This document shows positions 7,357 through 15,625 of a DNA stretch of 25,324 nucleotides, piece after piece. Position 1 is the stretch's first letter; each line of letters starts with the position of its first letter. The translations under genes and the position numbers were made by a program. Below the pieces are notes generated by a model that saw only the letters and a program-made list of their open reading frames with translations, was not told the origin of the DNA and ran no database searches. The DNA comes from Bacillota bacterium (lineage in GTDB: Bacteria > Bacillota > Clostridia > Lachnospirales > Lachnospiraceae), in the NCBI GenBank assembly GCA_023387635.1, contig JAEWHU010000040.1, positions 1 to 25,324 on the forward strand, in the 5' to 3' direction.

Positions 7357-7619
7357 TAGATGGTTGCGTAACTAGCAATCCCTAATAGGATATTATTATC
7401 CAATTTAGTAAACTATCATTTTTTATATTTCAAGGTTCTTTTCTGACTGCATATACAGCAACAAGAAAAGTAAAGTACTCAAATAAAGGCAAATATTTGG
7501 CCAAAATGATTAATATATATGAAAATAAACTTTGTCTATACAATTAGAGGTTTAAATTACGTAGGTATTCGTGTTTGTGGATTTTGTCAGTTAGAATTAC
7601 AGAGTTTCGCAAACGCCTA
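7357..7619. mobile_element. MITE-like insertion (about 263 bp) with imperfect terminal inverted repeats
   Basis: The 11-base sequence ATAAATATAAC occurs at 7346-7356 and 7620-7630, exactly where the kinase homology is interrupted, and in the same codon phase at both sites, so removing one copy plus the intervening DNA restores the protein. The inserted DNA begins TAGATGGTTGCGTAACT and its other end, read on the opposite strand, begins TAGGCGTTTGCGAAACT, giving imperfect inverted ends with a shared GTT-GCG-AACT core. No transposase is encoded; a ~39-codon open stretch (about 7428-7547, F Q G S F L T ...) is not recognised. Size, ends and duplication fit a small non-autonomous element; the parent family is unknown. 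Confidence 0.6.
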
Positions 7620-7630
7620 ATAAATATAAC
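7620..7630 (+). repeat. 11-bp direct repeat, right copy (putative target duplication)
   Basis: ATAAATATAAC, the second copy flanking the MITE-like insert. Both copies encode Ile-Asn-Ile-Thr in the kinase frame, which is strong support for duplication of a coding target rather than chance. Confidence 0.65.
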
Positions 7631-8024
7631 AAATGAATGGAAAGAGCGGAACATAAACCGCTCTGCCCTTATTCGTGTTTTTAACAATATTATTACTAAC
7701 ATATTGAAATGCAGTGATGGTGATTTTGTAGTTTCAATGGACAGAGAGAAACAATAGTTTTTTCAAATAATGTGAAAAATCTGACTCCCTGTACATGTGG
7801 GGTGGCTATTTAACCGTTTTTATACAGTGGATCAGGTAAGACCATCGACTGGTCTTAGCTTGTCCATTGCTAGAGTCTTAACGGAACGAATGGGTGGAAG
7901 TATAACTGCCGACTATTACGATGATAGATTATATATTACCCTTAATATATAGTTATAGAACATTTAATATCAACTTCGCTTAAATTCATATGTTTTTTCT
8001 TCATTATGTGGTATTATTTTTACA

Positions 8025-8030
8025 TATAAT
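8025..8030 (+). promoter_or_regulatory. Candidate -10 element upstream of the pRiA4b-like gene
   Basis: A perfect TATAAT 79 bases before the start codon at 8109. A matching -35 is not convincing (TTCATT, 19 bases upstream). The only clear promoter-like signal between the kinase pseudogene and this gene. Confidence 0.35.
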
Positions 8031-8108
8031 TCAAGTTCCATAGATTATGATTAATAAATCACCTTAATGAACCATTGAGTTTTAATGAATATATGATAGG
8101 AGTAGAAA

Positions 8109-9158
8109 ATGAGAAGTAACATAAAAAAAATAAACGATAAAATTTTCCCAGTACGTATTCATCTAGAATTAAAGGATGATTATCTATCGGTTTATCAAAG
8201 AAGAATGATGAGAAGATATGGAGAATCTAGTACAGGGGATGCTATTACAAGAGATATTCTTATACCATCCGATATGCCGTTACACAACCTTCATTATGCA
8301 ATCCAAAAACTATTTGGATGGCAAAATTCACATTTGCGTAGATTTTATTTACCAGAGGATGTATATGCTAAATTGACTGGAAGTACAGTTAAGGGGTGGT
8401 CTGATTTAGTAGGAATATTATTCCAACCTCCATCGGAAGGAGAGCGCGATATTTTTTGGGACGATGATTATAGGAAAGGCAGTATTAATGCATGGCTTAA
8501 GAAAAAATATACAGGGCCATATATCTATAACGGATTTATGGAGGAGCCAGAGATTGCACAAAATGATGTACAGCGACTACTAGAACGGAACAAAATGGTA
8601 GAAGTCAGGGAATCTTTCGGAGACTATTTAGAACGAACGAAAAAAGACAAAGATGCTAAAATTAGAATCTTACGTAGGGCGCCGTTAGTAGAGTTGACAC
8701 TTGAAGAGATGAATTCATCTATTCTTATTGAAGGTGGTATTGAGAGTTTGTTGGAACGTTTAGAAGTCAATAAAGTTATTGCTGCACAAGGTGAGAATAT
8801 AGATTCAAAAGAACTATTTCCTATAACAAATAAACTTTTTTATAATTACGACTTTGGAGACAATTGGATAGTTACAATAACTAAGCATAACGACTGTAAA
8901 GATCTAATAAAACAAAACATTATTGGTGAAGAGGAGCTTGAAGAAGCGAAAGATACCGTAATGACTAAGCATAAACCGGTATGTATTGATAAAGATGGTA
9001 TATCTGTATTTGATGATGTTGGTGGATTAGGAGGATTTGCGGAATTCTTAGGGACTATGTGTGAAGAAGAAGATAAGGAAGAAAGGGCTAATATTCGTGC
9101 ATGGGCACAGAGTCTTGGTTGGAGTGGTAGAAAAGTATCTAATAGAATGATGTTGTAG
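8109..9158 (+). CDS. Plasmid pRiA4b ORF-3-like family protein
   Basis: 349 residues, no signal peptide or membrane segments. The C-terminal third has the hallmark of the pRiA4b ORF-3 family (PF07929): FYNYDFGDNWIVTI around residues 245-258, then HKPVCIDKDG and DDVGGLGGFAEFL. The N-terminal part also fits, with PLHNLHYAIQKLFGWQNSHL at about 57-76 matching the family's usual early helix/strand motif. The family is common in mobile and accessory DNA; its molecular role is not established, and database names mentioning TnpR or IS1096 reflect context, not proven recombinase activity. I see no serine-recombinase motifs. The start has TAGGAG 6 bases ahead. It is the first gene of an accessory run that continues with a transporter, an ASCH protein and an acetyltransferase, 57 bases from the next gene. 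Confidence 0.85.
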   Translation: MRSNIKKINDKIFPVRIHLELKDDYLSVYQRRMMRRYGESSTGDAITRDILIPSDMPLHNLHYAIQKLFGWQNSHLRRFYLPEDVYAKLTGSTVKGWSDLVGILFQPPSEGERDIFWDDDYRKGSINAWLKKKYTGPYIYNGFMEEPEIAQNDVQRLLERNKMVEVRESFGDYLERTKKDKDAKIRILRRAPLVELTLEEMNSSILIEGGIESLLERLEVNKVIAAQGENIDSKELFPITNKLFYNYDFGDNWIVTITKHNDCKDLIKQNIIGEEELEEAKDTVMTKHKPVCIDKDGISVFDDVGGLGGFAEFLGTMCEEEDKEERANIRAWAQSLGWSGRKVSNRMML

Positions 9159-9215
9159 TTTTGAAATATTATTTTGCCATAATTAATTTACAATGACGAA
9201 AGAGGATAATCTAAT

Positions 9216-10472
9216 ATGAAAAATAAATTATTAAAGCACCAATTACTACGTACTCTTTTTGAACTACGAGGTAATCCGCGTGCCTGTGTTTATACTGAGC
9301 CTATGTGGGGGCTCTCCATGAATTTGTGTTTGCCATATGCAACGGTATATATGCTTACTTTTGGTATGAGTGATATACAAGTGGGTATTGTCACTTCAAT
9401 TTATATGTTTTCTCAGATGATCTTTGCATTTTTATCAGGTGCTATTATTGATAAAATGGGGCGAAGGAAGAGTACTATGGTATTTGATTTTCTAGCCTGG
9501 AGCCTTCCTTGTCTTATATGGGCGTTTAGCCAAGGTTTTTGGTTTTTTGTTATAGCTGCACTTCTTAACGGTACGATGAAGATAACCACAGTATCATGGG
9601 ATTGCCTTCTAGTAGAGGATGCACCAAAGGATAAAATAACCCAAATATATTCGTGGGTTTTAATTGCTGGTAATTTATCAGCATTGTTTGCACCTATAGC
9701 TTCAATATTAGTAGCTAAGTTAACACTAGTGCCAGCTATACGTATACTTTATATTAATGCATTTGTTATTATGACTGTAAAGTTATTAATTCTATATAAA
9801 TATTCAACTGAAACAGGTGTTGGTAAAATTAGACGTGAGGCAACTAGAAATATGTCATGGAGTGAAATGCTTTCTGGATATAAAAGTGCATTATTAAAGA
9901 TTCTACATTCAAGAGGTACCATATTTGCTATCATCATTAGTATATTAGTAGAGATTGTAGTTATGCTTGGAATGACATTCTGGCAGATTATCGCGTCTAG
10001 GCATATTGGTGTTTCGGATACATTATTACCCATATTTCCAATGATACGCAGTGTAATTTCTATTGTATTATTCTTTACTGTTATTTCAAAGATCAATCAA
10101 AAGAAATTAAAATGGCCACTATATGGAGGCTTTATCAGTTCTATTATTAGTTGCGTATTGCTAATTTCAATATCAAATACTGGTGTTTGGGGATATGTAA
10201 TATTATTTATTTCATTATTTTTTGAAGCACTGGGAATAGCAGTTTTAAGTACACTTAGAGAATCTTTAGTAGCAATTCATGTGGATCCTTCTGAACGTTC
10301 AGGAATTATGGCTTTACTACAGACGACAGTAATGCTCGTAAGTGTTCCTTTTGGATACATAGGAGGGTTACTAAGTGATATTTCAAGAATATTACCCTTT
10401 GTTATGAGCATTGTATTATTATTGTTAGGCATCCTAGCTACAGCTTTGTTTTATCGTAGAACTTCAGTATGA
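9216..10472 (+). CDS. MFS transporter
   Basis: 418 residues with about 12 hydrophobic segments, the usual size of a major facilitator permease. The loop between helices 2 and 3 carries the MFS signature GAIIDKMGRRKS (residues 75-86). The centre has a polar cytoplasmic loop (about 195-230) that splits two six-helix halves. The start ATG follows AAAGAGGA by 9 bases. Proton-driven uptake or efflux of a small molecule is the family role; the substrate cannot be deduced, although drug efflux or sugar export is common among homologues of this length. It lies between a pRiA4b-like gene and an ASCH gene and probably shares their transcript. Confidence 0.88.
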   Translation: MKNKLLKHQLLRTLFELRGNPRACVYTEPMWGLSMNLCLPYATVYMLTFGMSDIQVGIVTSIYMFSQMIFAFLSGAIIDKMGRRKSTMVFDFLAWSLPCLIWAFSQGFWFFVIAALLNGTMKITTVSWDCLLVEDAPKDKITQIYSWVLIAGNLSALFAPIASILVAKLTLVPAIRILYINAFVIMTVKLLILYKYSTETGVGKIRREATRNMSWSEMLSGYKSALLKILHSRGTIFAIIISILVEIVVMLGMTFWQIIASRHIGVSDTLLPIFPMIRSVISIVLFFTVISKINQKKLKWPLYGGFISSIISCVLLISISNTGVWGYVILFISLFFEALGIAVLSTLRESLVAIHVDPSERSGIMALLQTTVMLVSVPFGYIGGLLSDISRILPFVMSIVLLLLGILATALFYRRTSV

Positions 10473-10579
10473 AGTAGACGTAATGGATTTAAAGAAAGTA
10501 AGTAATAGTTGATTTATGTTCAGTTAAGATTACATACATAATACTCAACATTTAATAAAATTTTATGGAGGTAGTAGCA

Positions 10580-11056
10580 ATGGAAAATGAAAACTATTTA
10601 CAAGAAAAAATTGAGCTGTTTTGGAATACATTTTTAAAGGAAACAAACAGGGATGAGACGACAAAATATATTGAAGTGTTTCATTTTGAACGAACTGAAA
10701 AATGGGCTAATGAACTGTTACGACTAGTATTGATTGGAAAAAAGAGAGCTACAGTAAGTAGTTTATTGAAATACGAAATTGAGGGAGGTGGAATGCCTAA
10801 AGTTGGTGATTTATGTATTATCACTGATTGGGAAGGTGTACCTCGGTGTGTTATTGAAACAACAGTAATAACAATTATCCCGTTTTCAGATATAACTTAT
10901 GATATTTGCAAGCGTGAAGGGGAAGATGAGATATTAGAAACTTGGGTTGATGGACATGTTCGTTTCTTTGAGGCAGAAGGAAAGCAGTTAGGATATGAGT
11001 TTACATATGATATGCCAGTAGTTTTTGAAGACTTCGAAGTTGTATATCAAGTATAG
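10580..11056 (+). CDS. ASCH domain-containing protein
   Basis: 158 residues, cytoplasmic. The ATG at 10580 is chosen over one at 10565 because GGAGG (10567-10571) sits 8 bases ahead of it and the earlier ATG overlaps that site. Residues 50-135 match the ASCH fold (PUA-like, RNA-binding or modified-nucleoside-hydrolase family): LIGKKRATVSSLLKYE, then PKVGDLCIITDWEGVPRC, then REGEDEILETWVDGHVRFF. The KRAT, GxP and EGE...W..H elements are the family hallmarks. Some ASCH proteins act as amidohydrolases on acetylated cytidine; whether this one does is unknown. Confidence 0.87.
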   Translation: MENENYLQEKIELFWNTFLKETNRDETTKYIEVFHFERTEKWANELLRLVLIGKKRATVSSLLKYEIEGGGMPKVGDLCIITDWEGVPRCVIETTVITIIPFSDITYDICKREGEDEILETWVDGHVRFFEAEGKQLGYEFTYDMPVVFEDFEVVYQV

Positions 11057-11180
11057 CGTTATTTTGAAAAGAAGCAACAGTTATTGAATATTAAGGTTGA
11101 TATGTAATATTTATATTTTACTTTGTAAAGTAGGATACTGTGATGTAAAGAGAAACAACAAGTTGTGTGGGAGGAGAAGA

Positions 11181-11624
11181 ATGGAAGAATTATTTTTAGT
11201 AAAAATTAAAAAAAGTATGATCGATGATTGTGTGGATTTATTTATTGAAACATTTACTAAAGAACCATGGAATGATGTTTACGAATCAAGAGAACAAGTA
11301 GTGAAGTTTTTTAATAGTCATTTTAACAATAACTACTTTGTAGGTTATGCAGCTTTGTTAGATAATAAGGTAGTAGCCTTGAGTATCGGTATGAAAAAAC
11401 CATGGATAGAAGGTTTTGAATATTATATTGATGAATTTTGCGTTAGTTATGAAATGCAGGGTAGAGCTATTGGAAGCTGGTTTATAAAGGCAATAGAAGT
11501 AGATATTAAAGAACAAGGAATGAATGCAATAATATTAAACACAGAAAAAGATTACCCATCGCAAAAATTTTATGAAAAAAATGGATTTAAAACATTTAAT
11601 GATTTGGTAATTCTTGCTAAATAG
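11181..11624 (+). CDS. GNAT family N-acetyltransferase
   Basis: 147 residues. The start at ATG 11181 is supported by GGGAGGAG 4 bases upstream; the longer open frame from 11097 has no site and an unlike N-terminus. The acetyl-CoA binding motif A is at residues 86-104 (FCVSYEMQGRAIGSWFIKAI), with Ala in place of the usual Gly/Lys inside QGRAIGS, and motif B at 118-138 (ILNTEKDYPSQKFYEKNGF). It would move an acetyl group to an amine on a small molecule or peptide; the acceptor is unknown. Last gene of the accessory run, followed by a terminator about 125 bases on. Confidence 0.87.
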   Translation: MEELFLVKIKKSMIDDCVDLFIETFTKEPWNDVYESREQVVKFFNSHFNNNYFVGYAALLDNKVVALSIGMKKPWIEGFEYYIDEFCVSYEMQGRAIGSWFIKAIEVDIKEQGMNAIILNTEKDYPSQKFYEKNGFKTFNDLVILAK

Positions 11625-12009
11625 TATAGATGTGTAAATTTTGGTTCTAGGGTGGTGGAAAATCATTAATATACCAAATCCTGTAACAAATCTATATAAA
11701 GTTAATAATTTTACTGTTTTTATTTATTCAACTAAATAATACATGTCGTGAGACCGTTCACTTTCAGAGTTTCTTTAGAAACTTTCTAATCTGAGAATGA
11801 GTGGTCTTTTTTGTTTCTATAATTTATTTAAGTAAATTTCAAAAAACTAAAGATAAACGAAATAAATACTTTACATGAACCTTAGGTATATTACTGATTG
11901 ATTAGAGAAACTATAATATAAATGAACTAATGAAAGAGAGGCAAATTGAATTTAACTCTGATTTCAATTAAATATAAAAACACAAAAATAAGGTTTTGGA
12001 GGATGAACA
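11625..12009. other. Intergenic region upstream of the OFA-type transporter
   Basis: 385 bases. The first half holds the terminator of the preceding unit. The second half is AT-rich leader DNA with a perfect -10 TATAAT at 11912-11917 (nearest -35 candidate TTACTG, only 15 bases upstream) and the GGAGG at 11998-12002. No small gene is convincing. Confidence 0.5.
11751..11812 (+). terminator. Terminator after the accessory gene run
   Basis: AGACCGTTCACTTTCAGA (11751-11768) pairs with 11790-11807 over 18 positions (three G-U, one mismatch), with an inner GTTTC-TTTA-GAAAC hairpin at 11769-11782, and ends in a run of six T. Confidence 0.85.
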
Positions 12010-13248
12010 TTGGACACTATTAGAAGTAACAAAAAGAAGTTTTTTATGATATTTGTATGTATGTTTCTACAAGCAATACCATTTGGTGTAGCACAGAATA
12101 TTCAACCATTATTTATACCATATGTTATTGAAAAATTTAATTTTTCACTTGCATCATTTTCACTAATATTTACATTTGGTGCTATAGCAGCAGCAGTGTG
12201 TTCACCTTTTTTAGGAAAATTATTTGGAAAAATTAATATTAAAATTATATTTATAATAGGCACTACCTTATCTAGTCTTGGCTTTTTAGCTTTTGGTTTC
12301 GCAACTAGTTTACCTCAGTTTTATTTCTTTTCAGCAATTTTGCAAATAGGTTGTGGATTATTCTCAGGACTTGGGGTTCCTTATGTAATTAACCAGTGGT
12401 TCCCAAAAGAAGGTAGAGGTAAAGCATTAGGTATTGCTTTTGCTGGTGGTTCTATAGGTAATGTATTTTTACAAAAAATCACTTCTAATATGTTAGCAAG
12501 TAAGGGTGTTACTTATAGCTACATTCTATTTGGTTTAGTTGCACTTGTAAGTAGTTTACCTGTAATACTTTTATTTATTAGATTACCAAAAGAGGGAGAA
12601 GTCGAAAAAGTTACTACAGATGTAAAAGAGATGGAGGCATCAAAGATTGAAGGACCAAGTGTAGCAGAGCTTAAAAAAAATATTTTTTTCTGGTTATTTG
12701 GAATAGGCTTTGCAATCATTTCTATAGCGATTTCTGCACTTAGTACCCAATATGCTACTTATTTTACAGGTGAATTAAAGATGAGCCCTGCATTAGTAGG
12801 AACATTAGGATCAACATTTGCCCTATTTTGCTTATTTGGTAATGTACTTGGTGGTGTTTTATTTGACAAAATTGGATCAATTAAAACTATGTCTATTTCA
12901 TTGGTGCTTCAAGTAATTGCTATAATCGCTTTATTAATGGCAAAAAATACACATGGACTTGCATTTATCTTTTCAATTGCCTATGGATTAAATGTTTACT
13001 CTTACATGTCAGCACCGGCTTATATGGCATCTGATGTATTTGGTAAAAGAGATTCTAGCGTTAAACTTGCTATTATAAAATTATTCTTTGCTATCGGGTT
13101 TGCCTTAGGCTCTACTTTGTTTGGTGCAGTTACAGATAGACTTGGTTTTAGTGCAGGTTGGATTATGTTATTAGTATGTACTGCAATTGGATATTCACTA
13201 CTTTTAATAGCTATAAGTAAAGTTAAAAAAGATATAAAAACTATATAA
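12010..13248 (+). CDS. MFS transporter, OFA (oxalate/formate antiporter-like) family
   Basis: 412 residues with about 12 membrane helices. It starts with TTG: GGAGG at 11998-12002 is 7 bases ahead, whereas the nearby ATG at 12003 is in another frame and stops after six codons. Features of the oxalate/formate antiporter group are the proline-rich early helix SPFLGKLFGKINIK (65-78), the block NQWFPKEGRGKALGIAFAGG (128-147) and a charged cytoplasmic loop around 191-225. No oxalate-degrading genes lie nearby, and many OFA members in anaerobes move other monocarboxylates or sugars, so the substrate is open. A monocistronic unit: terminators lie on both sides. Confidence 0.87.
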   Translation: MDTIRSNKKKFFMIFVCMFLQAIPFGVAQNIQPLFIPYVIEKFNFSLASFSLIFTFGAIAAAVCSPFLGKLFGKINIKIIFIIGTTLSSLGFLAFGFATSLPQFYFFSAILQIGCGLFSGLGVPYVINQWFPKEGRGKALGIAFAGGSIGNVFLQKITSNMLASKGVTYSYILFGLVALVSSLPVILLFIRLPKEGEVEKVTTDVKEMEASKIEGPSVAELKKNIFFWLFGIGFAIISIAISALSTQYATYFTGELKMSPALVGTLGSTFALFCLFGNVLGGVLFDKIGSIKTMSISLVLQVIAIIALLMAKNTHGLAFIFSIAYGLNVYSYMSAPAYMASDVFGKRDSSVKLAIIKLFFAIGFALGSTLFGAVTDRLGFSAGWIMLLVCTAIGYSLLLIAISKVKKDIKTI

Positions 13249-13313
13249 GAGAGTAGGGAATGGGAGGAAGAGAAAAGTAATTACCAATAAGGTAATTAAA
13301 ATAGGATATAATC

Positions 13314-13349
13314 AAACTGTCTATCTTAGTTATGGTAGGCAGTTTTTTT
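13314..13349 (+). terminator. Terminator after the OFA-type transporter
   Basis: AAACTGTCTATC (13314-13325) pairs with GGTAGGCAGTTT (13334-13345) over 12 base pairs with two G-U, followed by TTTT. A smaller perfect hairpin TAATTACC-AATAA-GGTAATTA (13278-13298) precedes it. Confidence 0.87.
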
Positions 13350-13505
13350 AAGATTCCCTGTTGTGAAGAAGTGGATATAAGGTTCCCAGTAAATAAGAGG
13401 TTCAAATATTTTACATAAAAGCGTTCATTTTTTTATTGGATATGATATACTTAATATATTAAATAATGTCAAATGTTGCAATATTGATTGAAGAAAGGAT
13501 ATAAA

Positions 13506-14300
13506 ATGAATAATATAAGATATGTGGAATATGATGCCATGCATAAGGAAAATTTTGTGTTTGATGTTCCAGACGGACATGATTGTTGGCTATTAATAAT
13601 AACTAAAACACCGGCCATATTTTATGTAGATAATGAATATCAAAAATATCCTTCTAATTGTGCAGTCCTTTATAAACCCAACCAAAAGATATATTATAGA
13701 GCATGTGAAAATCAATATGTAAATGACTGGATACGTTTTGATACGGATGAAACTTACGTTACCAACTCACCATTGCCTACTGGTATTCCATTTCCTATTC
13801 AGGATCATAATTATTGCCATAAACTTTTTCAATTAATTTCTATGGAGCATATACTTAATAACACATATAAGGACATCTCCATTGATCATTTGTTGAGAGT
13901 TATGTTCAATAAACTTTTAGAATCCTATGATCATAGACATATAAGCTCATTACATAAACAACTATATAAATTAAAGCAAGATATCCATCGGAATCCTAAT
14001 AAGAATTGGACGGTTAAAGAAATGTCTGAAATGCTTAATGTCAGTGTGGGATATCTAGAATGTATCTATAAGAATATTTTTGGTGTTACTTGTATAGAGG
14101 ATGTTATTAATAGCCGTATAAACCTAGCCAAGGAGTATCTGCTGTATCAACATTATACAATAAATGAGATTGTTTCACTGTGTGGATATCGGAATGTAGA
14201 ACACTTTTATCGACAATTTAAAAAAGTAACAGGAATCACACCGAACCAGTTTCGAAATAGCCAATTAAAGAAAGAACAATCGGATATAGGTAAAAAGTAA
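13506..14300 (+). CDS. AraC family transcriptional regulator
   Basis: 264 residues. The ATG at 13506 has AAAGGAT 5 bases ahead and is preferred to the upstream TTG at 13488. Residues 1-90 resemble the cupin-like AraC_binding domain that senses a sugar (short beta strands, FDVPDGHDCWLLIITKTP, then VLYKPNQKIYYRA). Residues ~165-255 form the double helix-turn-helix: NWTVKEMSEMLNVSVGYLECI and later YTINEIVSLCGYRNVEHFYR, then FKKVTGITPNQFR. The gene lies 390 bases ahead of the sugar-use operon in the same direction, so it very likely controls it. Cupin-plus-AraC regulators of this size usually act as inducer-dependent activators. Confidence 0.9.
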   Translation: MNNIRYVEYDAMHKENFVFDVPDGHDCWLLIITKTPAIFYVDNEYQKYPSNCAVLYKPNQKIYYRACENQYVNDWIRFDTDETYVTNSPLPTGIPFPIQDHNYCHKLFQLISMEHILNNTYKDISIDHLLRVMFNKLLESYDHRHISSLHKQLYKLKQDIHRNPNKNWTVKEMSEMLNVSVGYLECIYKNIFGVTCIEDVINSRINLAKEYLLYQHYTINEIVSLCGYRNVEHFYRQFKKVTGITPNQFRNSQLKKEQSDIGKK

Positions 14301-14515
14301 TGAATGGACAAACAAATGGGATAATGTAATTCATCCCTAAGTGAACTGATGAATCATAGGTACTTTACTAAATAATAAGAAAAATAAATTTATGCGGAAG
14401 AAACATAGTAGCTTAATATAGTTCAATTGTATATGAATATAAATCATAAGTTGTTTTTAGTATGGTATAAGTACACTTGGACTATAGCGTCTTGTAAAAC
14501 AGTATAAATAACCTT

Positions 14516-14547
14516 AAAAGATGGCAGGTAAAACTGCCATCTTTTTA
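14516..14547 (+). terminator. Terminator upstream of the sugar operon
   Basis: AAAAGATGGCAG (14516-14527), 6-base loop, CTGCCATCTTTT: 12 perfect base pairs followed by TATTT. It insulates the operon promoter from AraC-gene transcription. Confidence 0.9.
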
Positions 14548-14590
14548 TTTGTAAAATGAATATAAGTTAATGAAGGCTACATATATATCA

Positions 14591-14619
14591 TTGAAAATAA
14601 TATTGATAAAACATATAAT
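14591..14619 (+). promoter_or_regulatory. Promoter of the sugar-use operon
   Basis: TTGAAA (14591-14596), a 17-base spacer and a perfect TATAAT (14614-14619). Transcription would start near 14626, leaving a ~65-base leader before the ATG at 14691. This is the best sigma-A-type promoter in the window. AraC operator half-sites could not be picked out by eye. Confidence 0.72.
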
Positions 14620-14690
14620 GTACAAAGAAATCTATTTAATAGACATGATATTATATATAATACACAAAAAAATGCTTCAAAGGAGGAAAC

Positions 14691-15614
14691 ATGAATTCAA
14701 TAAGTAAAAGAAAGAAAGTGCAAGGATACAAGGAATTTTTACTCATAGTACCTTTTTTGCTTTTAGTAGCTCTATTCTCATATTATCCGTTATATGGTTG
14801 GATATATTCATTTTTTGATTATCAACCACCATTGCCATTTTCTTGGGATTCTTTTGTAGGACTAAAATGGTTTAAGTTATTGTTTCAAAGTAAATCCTAT
14901 GTTAATCAAACACTGGAGGTGCTACGTAACACATTTGCAATGAGTGGTATCTCACTTGCATTTTCATGGCTACCTATGATTTTTGCTATCTTCCTTAATG
15001 AGATAAAGTGCTTACCTTTTCGAAAGTTTATTCAGACAGTTACTACTTTGCCGAATTTCATCAGCTGGGTTTTAGTTTACTCAGTAGCATTTCTTCTCAT
15101 GAGTAATACGGGGATGTTTAATACAGTATTACTAGATCTTGGGTTAATATCAAGACCAATTGATTTCTTAAAATCTAGCGATCATATGTGGCTTAAGATG
15201 TGGTTATGGCTCACATGGAAGAATCTAGGATGGGCAGCCATCATGTACATAGCGGCTATATCAAGTATCGATGAGGAGATGTTTGAAGCGGCAAGAGTAG
15301 ACGGAGCAAACCGTTTAAAAATCATATGGAATATTACCATTCCTAGTTTATTACCTACTTTTTTTGTACTTCTTCTTCTTAATATATCAAATTTCCTTAA
15401 TAATGGAATGGAACAGTACTTTGTATTCCAAAATTCATGGAACAGAGAATATATACAAGTTTTGGATTTGTATGTTTATAACTTATCAACTAGTAAACCG
15501 CCAGTTTATTCAGTTTCCACAGCACTAAGTATGTTAAAGAGTATAATAAGCCTAGTTCTACTGTTTGGCGCAAACACTTTTTCTAAGATAGTACGTAAAC
15601 AAAGTATAATATAA
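14691..15614 (+). CDS. Sugar ABC transporter permease, LplB-like
   Basis: 307 residues with six likely membrane helices. First permease of an oligosaccharide importer (binding-protein-dependent transport, CUT1 class). The coupling loop EAA motif is present at about residue 200: EEMFEAARVDGANRLKIIW, ending in the usual IPSLLP. The N-terminal YKEFLLIVPFLLLVALFSYYPLYGW matches the LplB/YteP subgroup that pairs with large lipoproteins of the YtcQ/LipO kind, as found here. It starts 4 bases after AAAGGAGG, and the second permease begins 11 bases after its stop. No ATPase is encoded nearby, so a shared MsmX-like ATPase elsewhere must drive it. Confidence 0.93.
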   Translation: MNSISKRKKVQGYKEFLLIVPFLLLVALFSYYPLYGWIYSFFDYQPPLPFSWDSFVGLKWFKLLFQSKSYVNQTLEVLRNTFAMSGISLAFSWLPMIFAIFLNEIKCLPFRKFIQTVTTLPNFISWVLVYSVAFLLMSNTGMFNTVLLDLGLISRPIDFLKSSDHMWLKMWLWLTWKNLGWAAIMYIAAISSIDEEMFEAARVDGANRLKIIWNITIPSLLPTFFVLLLLNISNFLNNGMEQYFVFQNSWNREYIQVLDLYVYNLSTSKPPVYSVSTALSMLKSIISLVLLFGANTFSKIVRKQSII

Positions 15615-15625
15615 AGGAGTCAACT

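Larger units (their letters stand above)
7094..7952 (+). pseudogene. Decayed sensor histidine kinase, interrupted by a MITE-like insertion
   Basis: Several frames together spell the C-terminal half of a VanS-like histidine kinase. The stretch from 7094 reads ETIYGYFELLKKDENGD and later LKQLTEELFCYSVV, the second part of a HisKA domain; the phospho-accepting His box and all sensor/membrane parts are missing. At 7346 the frame is broken by an insertion and resumes in the same codon phase at 7620 with NRSALIRVFNNIITNILKCS (N-box). A one-base shift near 7748 continues with ETIVFSNNVKNLTP, and another near 7788 leads to LFNRFYTV, then STGLSLSIARVLTERMGGSI, ending at TAG 7950-7952. The second Gly of the GLGL motif is Ser. 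The gene cannot make a functional kinase. It belongs to a different kinase class from the AgrC-like one upstream. Confidence 0.85.
14301..14690. other. Intergenic control region between AraC gene and sugar operon
   Basis: 390 bases without a gene. It holds a terminator (14516-14547), a consensus promoter (14591-14619) and a strong ribosome binding site (AAAGGAGG, 14679-14686). The stretch 14301-14515 is AT-rich with nothing recognisable; because its terminator lies over 200 bases past the AraC stop, a short untranslated RNA there cannot be excluded. Confidence 0.55.

Noticed and set aside
7428..7547. A ~39-codon open stretch inside the insert as a transposase remnant.
   Set aside because: No recognisable transposase motif or start; too short to assign.
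7575..7757. A 60-codon ORF as an independent small protein.
   Set aside because: Its first part lies in the MITE-like insert and the rest is the N-box region of the kinase pseudogene.
8109..9158. Serine-recombinase (TnpR) identity suggested by database names for this family.
   Set aside because: No resolvase catalytic motifs are visible; the similarity is to the pRiA4b ORF-3 fold only.
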